The position numbers were made by a program, and so were the translations under genes. Shown here one piece after another: positions 1 to 7,860 of a DNA stretch of 64,000 nt. How positions within the stretch are numbered: position 1 is the first letter of the stretch; each line of letters opens with the position of its first letter. The DNA is taken from positions 1,152,001 to 1,216,000 of the forward strand of contig NZ_OY769915.1 in assembly GCF_963669205.1 (NCBI RefSeq). The letters are read 5' to 3'. The DNA comes from an uncultured Roseibium sp. (GTDB taxonomy: Bacteria; Pseudomonadota; Alphaproteobacteria; Rhizobiales; Stappiaceae). Below the pieces are notes generated by a model. That model saw only the letters and a list, made by a program, of their open reading frames with translations. It ran no database searches and had not been told where the DNA came from.

Positions 1-1
1 G

Positions 2-433
2 GATGTGAACGCATTGGACCTGCTGGGCCGGGCTCGCGTCGAAGCGACTTATGGGCGCTATTCGTCCTTGATGGCGCTTGATCACAACGTTTCGCTGTCC
101 GCAGACGTACCGTCTTCGCCGATCGACCTGATTGCCCCGTTGCTGAACGTCGAAATCGCGATGACCTTGCAGGACCCGATGAACCCCGACAGCAAACCGT
201 TCCCGCTGTCGCGTAAGCCCGCCACGCTCATGCAATCGTTGAAAGGCGTGACCATTTATCCCGCTGCTCAGCAGGCGATGCAAGACAAGATCGGTTCGAT
301 TGAAGTCGGCAAATACGCTGACCTCGTCGTGCTCGACACGGACATCACCACCGTTGCACCACGCGATATTTCCGACATCAAGGTCCTTGGAACGGTCATG
401 GACGGCCGCTTCACGCATCGCGAGGGGATCTGA
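2..433 (+). CDS. Amidohydrolase family protein, C-terminal fragment (truncated by window edge)
   Basis: The reading frame is open to the left edge, so only the last ~143 residues are present. They read as the C-terminal part of a metal-dependent amidohydrolase of the YtcJ/Amidohydro_3 type. The segment SIEVGKYADLVVLDTD, followed by a short strand ending in VMDGRFTHREG, is the usual closing beta-sandwich of this superfamily. The metal-binding HxH and the other catalytic residues would lie upstream, outside the window, so the substrate cannot be inferred. The gene is followed after 57 bp by a run of envelope genes on the same strand, possibly co-transcribed. Confidence 0.75.
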   Translation, partial: DVNALDLLGRARVEATYGRYSSLMALDHNVSLSADVPSSPIDLIAPLLNVEIAMTLQDPMNPDSKPFPLSRKPATLMQSLKGVTIYPAAQQAMQDKIGSIEVGKYADLVVLDTDITTVAPRDISDIKVLGTVMDGRFTHREGI

Positions 434-490
434 GGACGGAACGCAGGAGGGCAAAGCCCTCCTGCCGCACCCTGACGGAAGAGGGAAGGT

Positions 491-919
491 ATGGGTCTTC
501 GATTTTTGACGGCATGCGCCACGGTTTTGTGGCTAGCGGGGTTCGTCAGTACGGCGGCCAGGGCAGATGTTGCCTTCCTGGTCATCCTGAAGGTGCCGCA
601 GGCCAACCAGGCCGCCTTCGATGTGCTGGCTCAAAAGATGCTGGATGCCTCCAAGGCAGATGACGGATTGCTGATTTATGAGTTCGCACGCACGGGCGAG
701 ACCGTCTACGGCTACGAGCGCTACACCGACGATGCCGCCCATGAACGGCACGAGGCGTTGATCGAGCCGTTTCTGCCGGAGCTGATGGAACTCGCAGTGT
801 TCGAGAAAATCGTCACGTTGACAGACGTTAGCGAGTCCAGTCGCCTCGGATTTGAAGCCATGGGCGCGGAAATCGGGTCGCCCATCGGCGGCATAGCTCA
901 GGGAAGGCTGGGACACTGA
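491..919 (+). CDS. Secreted antibiotic biosynthesis monooxygenase (ABM) domain protein
   Basis: The 142-residue product has an N-terminal signal peptide (hydrophobic core about residues 5-20, likely cleavage after AARA). An ABM-type ferredoxin-like fold follows: strand VAFLVILKVPQ, helix AAFDVLAQKMLDASKADDG, strand LLIYEFART, then YGYERYTDDAAHERHE. ABM proteins are small dimeric barrels, some of which act as monooxygenases or heme-degrading enzymes; most exported ones are uncharacterised. The start has a usable ribosome-binding site (GGAAGG). It heads a tight run with the beta-barrel, DUF3299 and porin genes, which suggests a periplasmic or outer-membrane role. The family is fairly clear; the function is unknown. 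Confidence 0.65.
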   Translation: MGLRFLTACATVLWLAGFVSTAARADVAFLVILKVPQANQAAFDVLAQKMLDASKADDGLLIYEFARTGETVYGYERYTDDAAHERHEALIEPFLPELMELAVFEKIVTLTDVSESSRLGFEAMGAEIGSPIGGIAQGRLGH

Positions 920-947
920 CGTGAGCGTTCTTCGGGGATACGACGTA

Positions 948-1772
948 ATGAAACCTGTTGTCTTGATTGGTGCATTGGTGTTGGGGCTCTCTTTGGGACC
1001 CAACGCAATGGCCGAAGACTGTGACGCCGAGTGCCAGGCGCTCCGCAATGCGCAGGATCCGCTGGCGGATGTCCGGGCGATCATGACCGACAACACCATT
1101 GCCTTCGGCACGGCAGACGAACAGACCGGCTACGGCTTCCAGATCCAGCCTGTCTATTCGATCCCGACGGAAAACGGTTTCAATTTCATCGCACGGGGTG
1201 TGATCCCGGTGGTCGGCGTCCACAACGGCGCGGCCTTTCCGAAACTCGGACCGGACCAGATCGGCGGCACCGGCTACACCTGGGGCATTTCCGACATCAT
1301 CCTTCAGGGCTTCATCGTTCCGCAGATTGAAAACGCTCCGATCAAGTTCGGTTTCGGCCCGCAAGTGTCGCTGCGCAGCCGCACCGATGATGCGGTCGGT
1401 GGTCCGGGCTGGGGAGGAGGTCTTGCGGCTGTTGCCTTCGGTTTTGCCGGAAATCTCTCCTATGGCGGCATCGTCGGCCATCACTGGGGCGAGGACAATT
1501 TCAACCTGACGACACTTCAGCCGATCGTCTTCTACAACACCGATTTCCTGGGCGGCTCCTATATCGGCTACAACAATTCCATCACCTACAACTGGACGGC
1601 AAACGCCGGCGACCGCTGGCAGGTGCCGGTCGGCCTGACCGTCGGCAAGACCTTCCTTCTGGACGGCGGTTTTGCCGTCGATGCCAATCTCGGTGGATAC
1701 GCCCTTGCTGCACATCCGAACGGCGGTGCGGACGCACAGGTCAAGTTCGGCGTGTCGGTGTTCTTTCCTTGA
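948..1772 (+). CDS. Outer-membrane beta-barrel protein (neuromedin U/transporter-like)
   Basis: The 274-residue product starts at the ATG at 948, which gives a clean signal peptide (MKPVVLIGALVLGLSLG, cleavage near AMA-ED). An upstream GTG in the same frame at 921 would spoil it. The mature part has many alternating aromatic and glycine-rich strands and ends in FGVSVFFP, with aromatic residues at the C-terminus as in outer-membrane barrels. Segments such as AFGTADEQTGYGFQIQPVYSI and W.VPVGLTVGKTF resemble small barrels annotated as neuromedin U or transporter in proteobacteria. The next gene starts about 20 bp on. A passive channel or envelope structural role is an inference. Confidence 0.6.
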   Translation: MKPVVLIGALVLGLSLGPNAMAEDCDAECQALRNAQDPLADVRAIMTDNTIAFGTADEQTGYGFQIQPVYSIPTENGFNFIARGVIPVVGVHNGAAFPKLGPDQIGGTGYTWGISDIILQGFIVPQIENAPIKFGFGPQVSLRSRTDDAVGGPGWGGGLAAVAFGFAGNLSYGGIVGHHWGEDNFNLTTLQPIVFYNTDFLGGSYIGYNNSITYNWTANAGDRWQVPVGLTVGKTFLLDGGFAVDANLGGYALAAHPNGGADAQVKFGVSVFFP

Positions 1773-1792
1773 GTGCGAACAGGAGAAGCAAG

Positions 1793-2566
1793 ATGTTCCG
1801 GATAGCCGTCTTTGCGCTTTCCTGTTTCACGGCAGCCCTGCTTTCTGCACCGGGTATCGCGGTCGAAACCGGATCCTTGAGAGAAAGGGCCGCGACGCCT
1901 CAAGCGGCTGCCGGTTCGCTTCCCTTTGCCAGATCCATGGCGACGGCGGCGCCCGCTGTCCCGGCCGGTGCAACAGACGGTAACACACTTGCCTGGACCG
2001 ACCTGCGGCCGGTCGCGAAATCGCTCGAGGCACCCTTTGCATCCCTTCCGGAGCCGCTTCTGGAAGCCATGCGAACGCACGTCCAGTGGCGGACGTCGAA
2101 GCGCAGTGCCCGCTCGGACGAAGCCTTCATCGCGGAACACAACGCGGCAATCACGTTGCTCGAAGCGCATGAAATTGATGTTGAAGGATTGATGCGCGAA
2201 CGCCGGAAGATCATCGCCCGCAACGGACGCATTGCACGTGGGGCGAATCCGGACATCCTGGGAGCTACTATCCGTTTGCCAGGTTATGTGGTGCCTCTGG
2301 CATTCAACGACCAGGCAGTTACGGAATTCCTGTTTGTGCCGGTTGCAGGCGCTTGCGTTCACACACCAACCCCGGCCCCGAACCAGATTGTTCACGTGAG
2401 ATACCCGAAAGGTATAGCGTTCTCATCAATCTTCGATGCTTTCTGGATCGAAGGAGAATTGACAGCAGAAGAATCGAAAAGCGATATTCTTTTCTATGAT
2501 GGCGCGGCGACCGGCGTTCAAGCGAGCTATGCTCTCAACGCCACGGATGTCAGATCCTTTCAGTAG
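1793..2566 (+). CDS. Exported DUF3299 domain protein
   Basis: The 257-residue product is assigned an ATG start at 1793, which gives a signal peptide (MFRIAVFALSCFTAALLSA); a TTG in frame at 1769 also exists. The C-terminal half has the DUF3299 hallmark: a strand PGYVVPLAF, then VPVAGACVHTPTPAPNQIVHV. This small proline-rich motif with a Cys and a His is typical of the family and may bind metal. DUF3299 proteins are often found with membrane ABC transport or lipoprotein systems and have no assigned activity. The residues between signal and domain (about 30-150) are helical and unrecognised. It lies in the same run as the barrel upstream and the porin 9 bp downstream. Confidence 0.75.
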   Translation: MFRIAVFALSCFTAALLSAPGIAVETGSLRERAATPQAAAGSLPFARSMATAAPAVPAGATDGNTLAWTDLRPVAKSLEAPFASLPEPLLEAMRTHVQWRTSKRSARSDEAFIAEHNAAITLLEAHEIDVEGLMRERRKIIARNGRIARGANPDILGATIRLPGYVVPLAFNDQAVTEFLFVPVAGACVHTPTPAPNQIVHVRYPKGIAFSSIFDAFWIEGELTAEESKSDILFYDGAATGVQASYALNATDVRSFQ

Positions 2567-2575
2567 CGGGGCTGG

Positions 2576-3850
2576 ATGACCCGATTGCGCAAATACCACT
2601 TGCCTGTGGTCGCCGGGTTGTTCCTGGTGTGTCAAGGAGCTATGGCGCAAGACGCACCGGACGGCGAAGGCTTCCGCAGCGCTGACGACATTCCGAACAT
2701 CATCGAGAGTGCCAACACACCGAAGGAAAGCCGGATCGACCCGCCGGTGTCGCAAAGCTTCATGGAACGCTGGGGCGCTTTCAAGAAGAGCCTCGACGAT
2801 GCCGCCGGGATCAAGTTCTCCATCGCCTACACCCAGGTGCTGCAGGCCGCGTCCAGCGACAGCCGATGGCAGACCGGGTCCGGGACGCAGGCGGAGTTCG
2901 ATTTCACATGGGAACTGTTTGGGCGGAACGGCACCGGGCCGAAAGGCCTGATCGGCGGCAAGTTCGAAACCCGGTTCAATCTTCTGAATGCGACCGCGCC
3001 GCAGTCGGTTGCGCCGGCTGCCGGGTCGATCTGGTCGGGCGCGATCGGCTATGGTGAGCAGGACCCGTCTTTGTCGCAACTCTGGTACGAGCAGCACCTG
3101 ATCCGGGATCGGGTCCTGCTGCGCTTCGGCAAGATCGCACCGTTCACGGTGTTCGACTACTACAAGTACAAGAGCCCGCGCGTGGCCTTTCTCGGCCAGC
3201 CGCAGAATTTCAATCCGACGATCCCGTTCCCGCCCTCTGCCCTCGGTTTGGGCGCAGCCGCACGGCTGACCAATGGCGGCTATGTCGTCGGCGGCGTATT
3301 CGATGCGAACGGCTCGCCGATCCGGCCCGGCTTCGACACGTTGTTCGAGGACGGCGAACTCTTTTCCATTGCCGAGGTCGGCTGGGCCCCGGATTTCGTC
3401 TTCGGCCTGGAGCCGGGCAAGGATTTCCGGCCCGGAAACGATGACTACCACCTGACCGTCTGGCACTCCGACGCCCGCGAGAAGATCGGCCGTCCGGAGG
3501 GCTGGGGCTTTACCGCTTCTGCGCAAAAGGGCTTCGGCAATTTCGTGCCCTATGCCCGTTACGGCTATTCGAACGGCGGCGCGACCACCCTCAAGCAGTT
3601 CGCGAGCATTGGCGCCGGTTTCGAAAATGTCTTCGGCTACGACGCGGACGTCATCGGTGTCGGTTTCAGCTGGGGAGATCCGTGGAACACATCTCTCGAC
3701 AATCAATATGCGGTGGAGGCGTTCTACCGCATGCAGCTGACGCCGCAATTCGCGCTGACACCGGACGTTCAGGTCATCGTCGATCCGGCGACGGACCCGG
3801 CAAGCGATTTGCTGGGCGTGTTTTCGCTGCGAGGAAGAATCGCGTTGTGA
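2576..3850 (+). CDS. OprB-type carbohydrate porin
   Basis: The 424-residue exported protein (signal peptide about residues 1-24, cleavage near AMA-QD) has the layout of carbohydrate-selective porins. There is a short periplasmic N-terminal segment with SFMERWGAFKKSLDDAAGIKFSIAYT. A barrel domain follows, with QLWYEQHL..DRVLLRFGKI, a long mid-barrel region, and a closing LTPDVQVIVDPATDP near the C-terminus. OprB porins admit sugars and related solutes across the outer membrane. The usual C-terminal aromatic is replaced by RGRIAL. It is the last gene of the envelope run; only a weak hairpin (CCCGCA/TGCGGG, 3861-3885) separates it from the convergent AraC gene. The true solute is not known. Confidence 0.75.
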   Translation: MTRLRKYHLPVVAGLFLVCQGAMAQDAPDGEGFRSADDIPNIIESANTPKESRIDPPVSQSFMERWGAFKKSLDDAAGIKFSIAYTQVLQAASSDSRWQTGSGTQAEFDFTWELFGRNGTGPKGLIGGKFETRFNLLNATAPQSVAPAAGSIWSGAIGYGEQDPSLSQLWYEQHLIRDRVLLRFGKIAPFTVFDYYKYKSPRVAFLGQPQNFNPTIPFPPSALGLGAAARLTNGGYVVGGVFDANGSPIRPGFDTLFEDGELFSIAEVGWAPDFVFGLEPGKDFRPGNDDYHLTVWHSDAREKIGRPEGWGFTASAQKGFGNFVPYARYGYSNGGATTLKQFASIGAGFENVFGYDADVIGVGFSWGDPWNTSLDNQYAVEAFYRMQLTPQFALTPDVQVIVDPATDPASDLLGVFSLRGRIAL

Positions 3851-3892
3851 TTCATAGATACCCGCAGCGTTGCCAGTGTTGCGGGAACAGCA

Positions 3893-4918
3893 TTAACCCG
3901 CCTTCAGGCCGCGCACCTCGGAGGCACGCGCACCCGGGGTGACACCGAACCAGCGCTTGTAGGCGCGGATGAAGGCGGGGGAATCCGAGTAGCCCAGAAG
4001 GTAGGCGATCTCCGGCAGGGAGAGATCGCTCTTGTGCAGGTATTCTTCGGAAAGGTTGCGCCTGACATCTTCGAGCACTTCTGAAAACGTGGTGCCTTCG
4101 TCGGCAAGCCGCCGGGCGAAGGTCCGCTCGGTCATGCCCAGCTTGGCAGACACCGTGCCCGCAGAACTCTGGCCGCGCGGCAACCCGTCGATGACATGAA
4201 ACTCGACATTGGCAAGAAACGATTTCGGGGCGGAGCGCCGCTCTTCCAGCATCCGGTCGGCGACATTGGACATGAGCGCCAGCAGATCCTTGTCGGAATG
4301 CACCAGCGGTGTCGTGAGGTCCTCGGCGTGAAAGACGATCCCGTGGGTGTCGCTGCCGAAAAAGATCGGGCAGCCGAAAAAGAGCTTCATCGCCGCGGGA
4401 GCTTCGGCACGCTGATGATGAAAATGGATCTCGGCCGGTCTGAGGATCCTGCCGGTTCCATAGCGGTAGTTCGACACGATCGCGGCCATGCCCGCCTCGT
4501 TGGCCTGCCGTTTGAAATAGGAGCTCCGGTCGACCTCCTGGTAGGACAGTTTCGCGGTGGTCTCGGTCTTGGCGAGCGAGAGCCGGTAGCTATCGACGAA
4601 GATGTTGACGTATTTGACATGGTTCTGGATGGCCTGTTCCAGCGTTGCCGCCGAGATGCCGAGATAGGCGATCACCCCGAACGTGCCGGTGGGTGTTGCC
4701 TTGCCGACATCGAAACCGAACAGGTCGTCATCAAGGTACTTGGCCGCCTGTTCCAGAAAGGAATCGGATTTCTTGAGCGGGACCCTGCGGTCGAAGCCTT
4801 CGAGGTCCTCAGGGTTCAGCCCGGCGGCCTCGAGTGCATCGGCATGATCCGCGCCGCGGTTTTCCATCACCTTCACGGCGGCCCTGATCAATGCGGCGTC
4901 GACTTCGGCTTCGCTCAA
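3893..4918 (-). CDS. AraC family transcriptional regulator (Arabinose_bd-like N-terminus)
   Basis: The product is 341 residues from the preferred TTG start at 4918, which lies just behind a strong GGGGGAGG ribosome-binding site. An in-frame ATG at 4996 would add 26 unconvincing residues. Residues ~10-210 match the ligand-sensing domain of OruR/ArgR-like AraC proteins (segments FGVIAYLGISAATLEQAIQNHVKYV and FHHQRAEAP). The last ~100 residues hold two helix-turn-helix units, ending with SLPEIAYLLGYSDSPAFIRAYKRWFGVTP. Such regulators usually activate a nearby catabolic or transport operon. It points towards the porin operon, and its own promoter side faces the small RNA and aminotransferase. The ligand is unknown. 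Confidence 0.85.
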   Translation of the reverse strand: MSEAEVDAALIRAAVKVMENRGADHADALEAAGLNPEDLEGFDRRVPLKKSDSFLEQAAKYLDDDLFGFDVGKATPTGTFGVIAYLGISAATLEQAIQNHVKYVNIFVDSYRLSLAKTETTAKLSYQEVDRSSYFKRQANEAGMAAIVSNYRYGTGRILRPAEIHFHHQRAEAPAAMKLFFGCPIFFGSDTHGIVFHAEDLTTPLVHSDKDLLALMSNVADRMLEERRSAPKSFLANVEFHVIDGLPRGQSSAGTVSAKLGMTERTFARRLADEGTTFSEVLEDVRRNLSEEYLHKSDLSLPEIAYLLGYSDSPAFIRAYKRWFGVTPGARASEVRGLKAG

Positions 4919-5110
4919 AATGGCCTCCCCCGGGCTATTTGGCACGAAATGACAGCATATTGGCTGGCGCTGACAATCGGAAGCGCGATTGCGCACCCAA
5001 ATAACAATTGTACAGACGGTACTGATAAAACAAAGAAATTCCGCACGATAAAAACCGTCGGCAAATTACAAAGTCGTCGCGGAAAGAATGCCTACTCCGG
5101 CTATACGGTT

Positions 5111-5219
5111 GTTCGTCGCGCTTGTTCTGCCCCCCCCATCGGCCGCGACGAACGGGCTGTGGTTCCCGACCACGGCCGGCCGTGAGCCTCATTGACCGCG
5201 CTTCGGCGCGGTCTTTTTG
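5111..5219 (+). ncRNA. Candidate structured small RNA with C8 loop and UUCG terminator
   Basis: No protein gene reads into this stretch on the plus strand, yet it ends in a textbook intrinsic terminator. Three hairpins follow each other. The first is a perfect 10-bp stem (5111-5120 with 5144-5153) whose 23-nt loop carries eight consecutive C residues at 5130-5137. The second is an 8-bp stem with one wobble (5155-5162 with 5170-5177). The third is the terminator stem (5194-5201 with 5206-5213) closed by a UUCG loop. A possible -10 box (CTATAC, 5101-5106) would start the RNA close to 5111; the -35 region is weak. Alphaproteobacteria have trans-acting sRNAs with C-rich loops. A long leader of the downstream aminotransferase is the alternative. 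Confidence 0.45.
5194..5218 (+). terminator. Intrinsic terminator with UUCG tetraloop
   Basis: A perfect 8-bp stem GACCGCGC/GCGCGGTC with a TTCG loop is followed at once by five T residues. It lies 168 bp before the aminotransferase start and has no plus-strand gene in front of it, the basis for the small RNA call. Confidence 0.8.
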
Positions 5220-5386
5220 TTTTCGCCGCGCGATTTGCGTCTCACCGGACGCCGGTTTCAGCCCGCGCGACAAGATTCTCGTTGTACTGCGCTCTTGACG
5301 GCACTAGCGTGGCGATTGCTGGTTCGCGGCACATGTGGCTGCCGGCCGGTTCATCTTCCACTCAGCCAGTATAAAAGAGGCGTTTC

Positions 5387-6739
5387 ATGGCGCAGTTGCC
5401 GAATTCTCTCGAAGCCCGCGATATCGCTGTTCAACTTCATTCCTATGCCGACGCGCGCCGTCAGGAGGACACCGGCTCGCTTGTCATCGACAAGGGCGAG
5501 GGCATCTATGTGGAAGATATCAACGGCAAGCGCTACATCGAGGGCATGGCGGGCCTGTGGAGCGTGGCCGTCGGGTTCGGTGAAAAGCGGCTGGTGGACG
5601 CCGCCGCCCGCCAGATGGAAAAGCTGCCCTACTATCACACCTTCACCTACAAGACCCACGGTCCCTCCATCGAGCTTGCCGAAAAGCTGATCGAGATGGC
5701 GCCGGTGCCCATGTCCAAGGTCTATTTCACCAATTCGGGTTCGGAAGCAAATGACACCGCGATCAAGCTGATCTGGTACCGGTCCAACGCCCTCGGCCAG
5801 CCGGAGCGCAAGAAGATCATCTCGCGCATGCGCGGCTATCACGGCGTGACGGTTGCCTCCGCCAGCCTGACCGGGCTGCCGAACAATCACAGGTCCTTCG
5901 ACCTGCCGCTGCCGCAGATCCTGCACACGACCAGCCCGCATTACCGCACGATGAAACAGGACGGCGAAACCGAGGCGGCGTTCGCACAACGCTGTGCGCA
6001 GGACCTGGAAGACCTGATCCTTGCCGAAGGACCGGAGACCATCGCCGCCTTCTTTGCCGAACCCGTCATGGGCGCAGGCGGCGTCGTGGTGCCGCCCGAA
6101 GGGTACTGGGAAGCGGTCCAGCCGATCCTGAAGAAATACGGCATCCTCTTCGTTGCCGACGAGGTGATCTGCGGGTTCGGGCGCACGGGCAACATGTTCG
6201 GCACCGAAACCTTCAATCTGCAGCCTGACATGATGACGCTGTCGAAGGCACTGTCGTCGTCCTACCAGCCGATCTCCGCGCTTCTGATCAACGACACCGT
6301 CTATGAGCCGATTGCCGACGAATCCCACCGCATCGGCGTGCTGGGGCACGGCTATACCGGCAGCGGCCATCCGGTCGCAGCGGCCGTTGCCCTGGAAAAC
6401 CTGAAAATCATCGAGGAGCGCGATCTGGTCGGACACGTGAAGACCATCGCACCGACATTTCAGGCGCGGCTCAAGGGTCTCGGTGACAACCCGCTTGTTG
6501 TCGAGACGCGGGGCATCGGTCTCATCGGCGCGGCGGAGCTGCATCATCCGGCCCATTCCGACACGCCCGGTTCCCTCGGGGCGGCAGCCAACGCGATCTT
6601 CCACGAAAACGGCCTGATTTCGCGGGCGATGCTGGATGCCATGGCGTTCTGTCCGCCGCTGATCATCACAGAGCAGCAGGTGAACGAGATGTTCGATATT
6701 GCCGAGCAGAGCCTGAAGAAAGTGGCCGACAGCCTATGA
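5387..6739 (+). CDS. Class III aminotransferase (omega-amino acid:pyruvate type)
   Basis: This 450-residue PLP enzyme of the class III (omega-transaminase) family has MAGLWSVAVGFG and KLPYYHTF in the N-terminal part. SGSEANDTAIK forms the phosphate-binding region and FVADEVICGFGRTG carries the PLP-contacting Asp. TLSKALSSSYQP holds the Schiff-base lysine, and HGYTGSGHPVAAA closes the active site. Family members move an amino group from beta-alanine, taurine, putrescine or similar amines to pyruvate; sequence alone does not fix the donor. The stop overlaps the anmK start by 4 bp (ATGA), so the two are translated together. No dehydrogenase gene, the usual partner for amine catabolism, lies beside it. 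Confidence 0.85.
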   Translation: MAQLPNSLEARDIAVQLHSYADARRQEDTGSLVIDKGEGIYVEDINGKRYIEGMAGLWSVAVGFGEKRLVDAAARQMEKLPYYHTFTYKTHGPSIELAEKLIEMAPVPMSKVYFTNSGSEANDTAIKLIWYRSNALGQPERKKIISRMRGYHGVTVASASLTGLPNNHRSFDLPLPQILHTTSPHYRTMKQDGETEAAFAQRCAQDLEDLILAEGPETIAAFFAEPVMGAGGVVVPPEGYWEAVQPILKKYGILFVADEVICGFGRTGNMFGTETFNLQPDMMTLSKALSSSYQPISALLINDTVYEPIADESHRIGVLGHGYTGSGHPVAAAVALENLKIIEERDLVGHVKTIAPTFQARLKGLGDNPLVVETRGIGLIGAAELHHPAHSDTPGSLGAAANAIFHENGLISRAMLDAMAFCPPLIITEQQVNEMFDIAEQSLKKVADSL

Positions 6740-7821
6740 CCGGCTGGTCGGTCGTCGGCACCATCAGTGGAACCTCCGCAGACGGTATCGATCTGGCGGA
6801 AATCAGCACGGATGGTCACACGATCAACCGCTTCGGCCCGGCGGAAACCATCGGATATCGTCCGGCAACGCGCGAACGCGTCCTGGAGGCCGCCGGACGC
6901 AAGGGTGAAGCCCGCCAGGAGTGGCCGCAGATCGCACGGGATGTGACCGAGGACCATGTCGCCGCCATTCGCGCGTTCATCGACCGGCACGCGCTCAAGC
7001 CGGACGCGATCGTGTTTCATGGCCAGACGGTCTGGCATGACCCGAAAGCCGGAGAAACCATCCAGCTCGGCGATCCGCAGGCGCTGGCGGATGACCTTCA
7101 CCTGCCGGTCATCGGCGATGTGCGTCTCGCGGACATGGAAGCGGGCGGCGAGGGCGCGCCGCTGGTGCCGGTCTATCACCGGGCGTTGGCCAAGACGCTT
7201 GTCGGGGTGGACAAGGAACCGCTCTGCTTTCTCAATATCGGCGGTGTTTCCAATCTGACTTTCATCGACGGCGATGCGTTGCTCGCCTTCGATATCGGTC
7301 CCGGCAATGCCCTTCTCGACGACTGGGTAAGACGGCATGGCGCGGGTGACTACGACGCGGGTGGCGCGATCGCAGCGAAGGGGGCGGCGGACGAAGCACG
7401 GCTGTCTGAAGCCTTGAAACATCCGTTCCTGAGCGAACCCGGACCGAAATCTCTGGACCGCTACAGCTTTTCAGGCAGCTTTGTCGAAGGCATGGACCTT
7501 GAGGACGGGGCGGCCACACTCCTGACCTTCACCGCTGAAGTGATCGCGAAGGCCGAAGACCTGCTGCCCCGCAAGCCGCGTCTGTGGCTCGTCTGCGGCG
7601 GCGGCAGGCTGAACCCGGTCCTGATGCAGGCCCTGCGCGACCGTCTGTCCGGGGACGTCGTGTCTGCGGATGAATTCAGGATCGACGGAGACGCGCTTGA
7701 AGCGCAGGCAATGGCGTTTCTTGGGGCCAGGCTGAAGGCGGGCCTGCCGACGACATTCCCCGAAACGACGGGTGCAAGCCAAGCTGTCGTCGGCGGGAAG
7801 ATCTTTCTTCCCAGGGCGTGA
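6736..7821 (+). CDS. anmK: Anhydro-N-acetylmuramic acid kinase
   Basis: The 361-residue product is close to the usual ~370. It has the sugar-kinase/Hsp70-fold motifs of AnmK: GTISGTSADGIDLAEI near the start (ATP phosphate loop) and VFHGQTVWHDP. FLNIGGVSNLTFI and FDIGPGNALLDDW carry the catalytic Asp region, and WLVCGGGRLNPVLM completes the nucleotide site. AnmK phosphorylates and hydrolyses 1,6-anhydroMurNAc to MurNAc-6-phosphate in the cytoplasm, returning cell-wall turnover products to metabolism. It is translationally coupled to the aminotransferase. In alphaproteobacteria anmK more often sits beside tyrS, so the pairing here is unusual. Confidence 0.93.
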   Translation: MTGWSVVGTISGTSADGIDLAEISTDGHTINRFGPAETIGYRPATRERVLEAAGRKGEARQEWPQIARDVTEDHVAAIRAFIDRHALKPDAIVFHGQTVWHDPKAGETIQLGDPQALADDLHLPVIGDVRLADMEAGGEGAPLVPVYHRALAKTLVGVDKEPLCFLNIGGVSNLTFIDGDALLAFDIGPGNALLDDWVRRHGAGDYDAGGAIAAKGAADEARLSEALKHPFLSEPGPKSLDRYSFSGSFVEGMDLEDGAATLLTFTAEVIAKAEDLLPRKPRLWLVCGGGRLNPVLMQALRDRLSGDVVSADEFRIDGDALEAQAMAFLGARLKAGLPTTFPETTGASQAVVGGKIFLPRA

Positions 7822-7860
7822 CCGCGAAGGCCGGTACACCTGTCGCGTTACGTCGACCTG

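Noticed and set aside
828..1715. Long minus-strand open frame of 295 codons opposite the beta-barrel gene
   Set aside because: It lies fully antisense to a gene with signal peptide and barrel features. The composition is Arg/Asp/Gly-rich, as expected from GC-rich antisense, and no domain is recognisable.
2426..3748. 440-codon minus-strand frame opposite the OprB porin
   Set aside because: Antisense shadow of the porin gene; no family features and no ribosome-binding site.
5351..6604. 417-codon minus-strand frame opposite the class III aminotransferase
   Set aside because: Antisense shadow; the sense strand has every catalytic motif of the aminotransferase.
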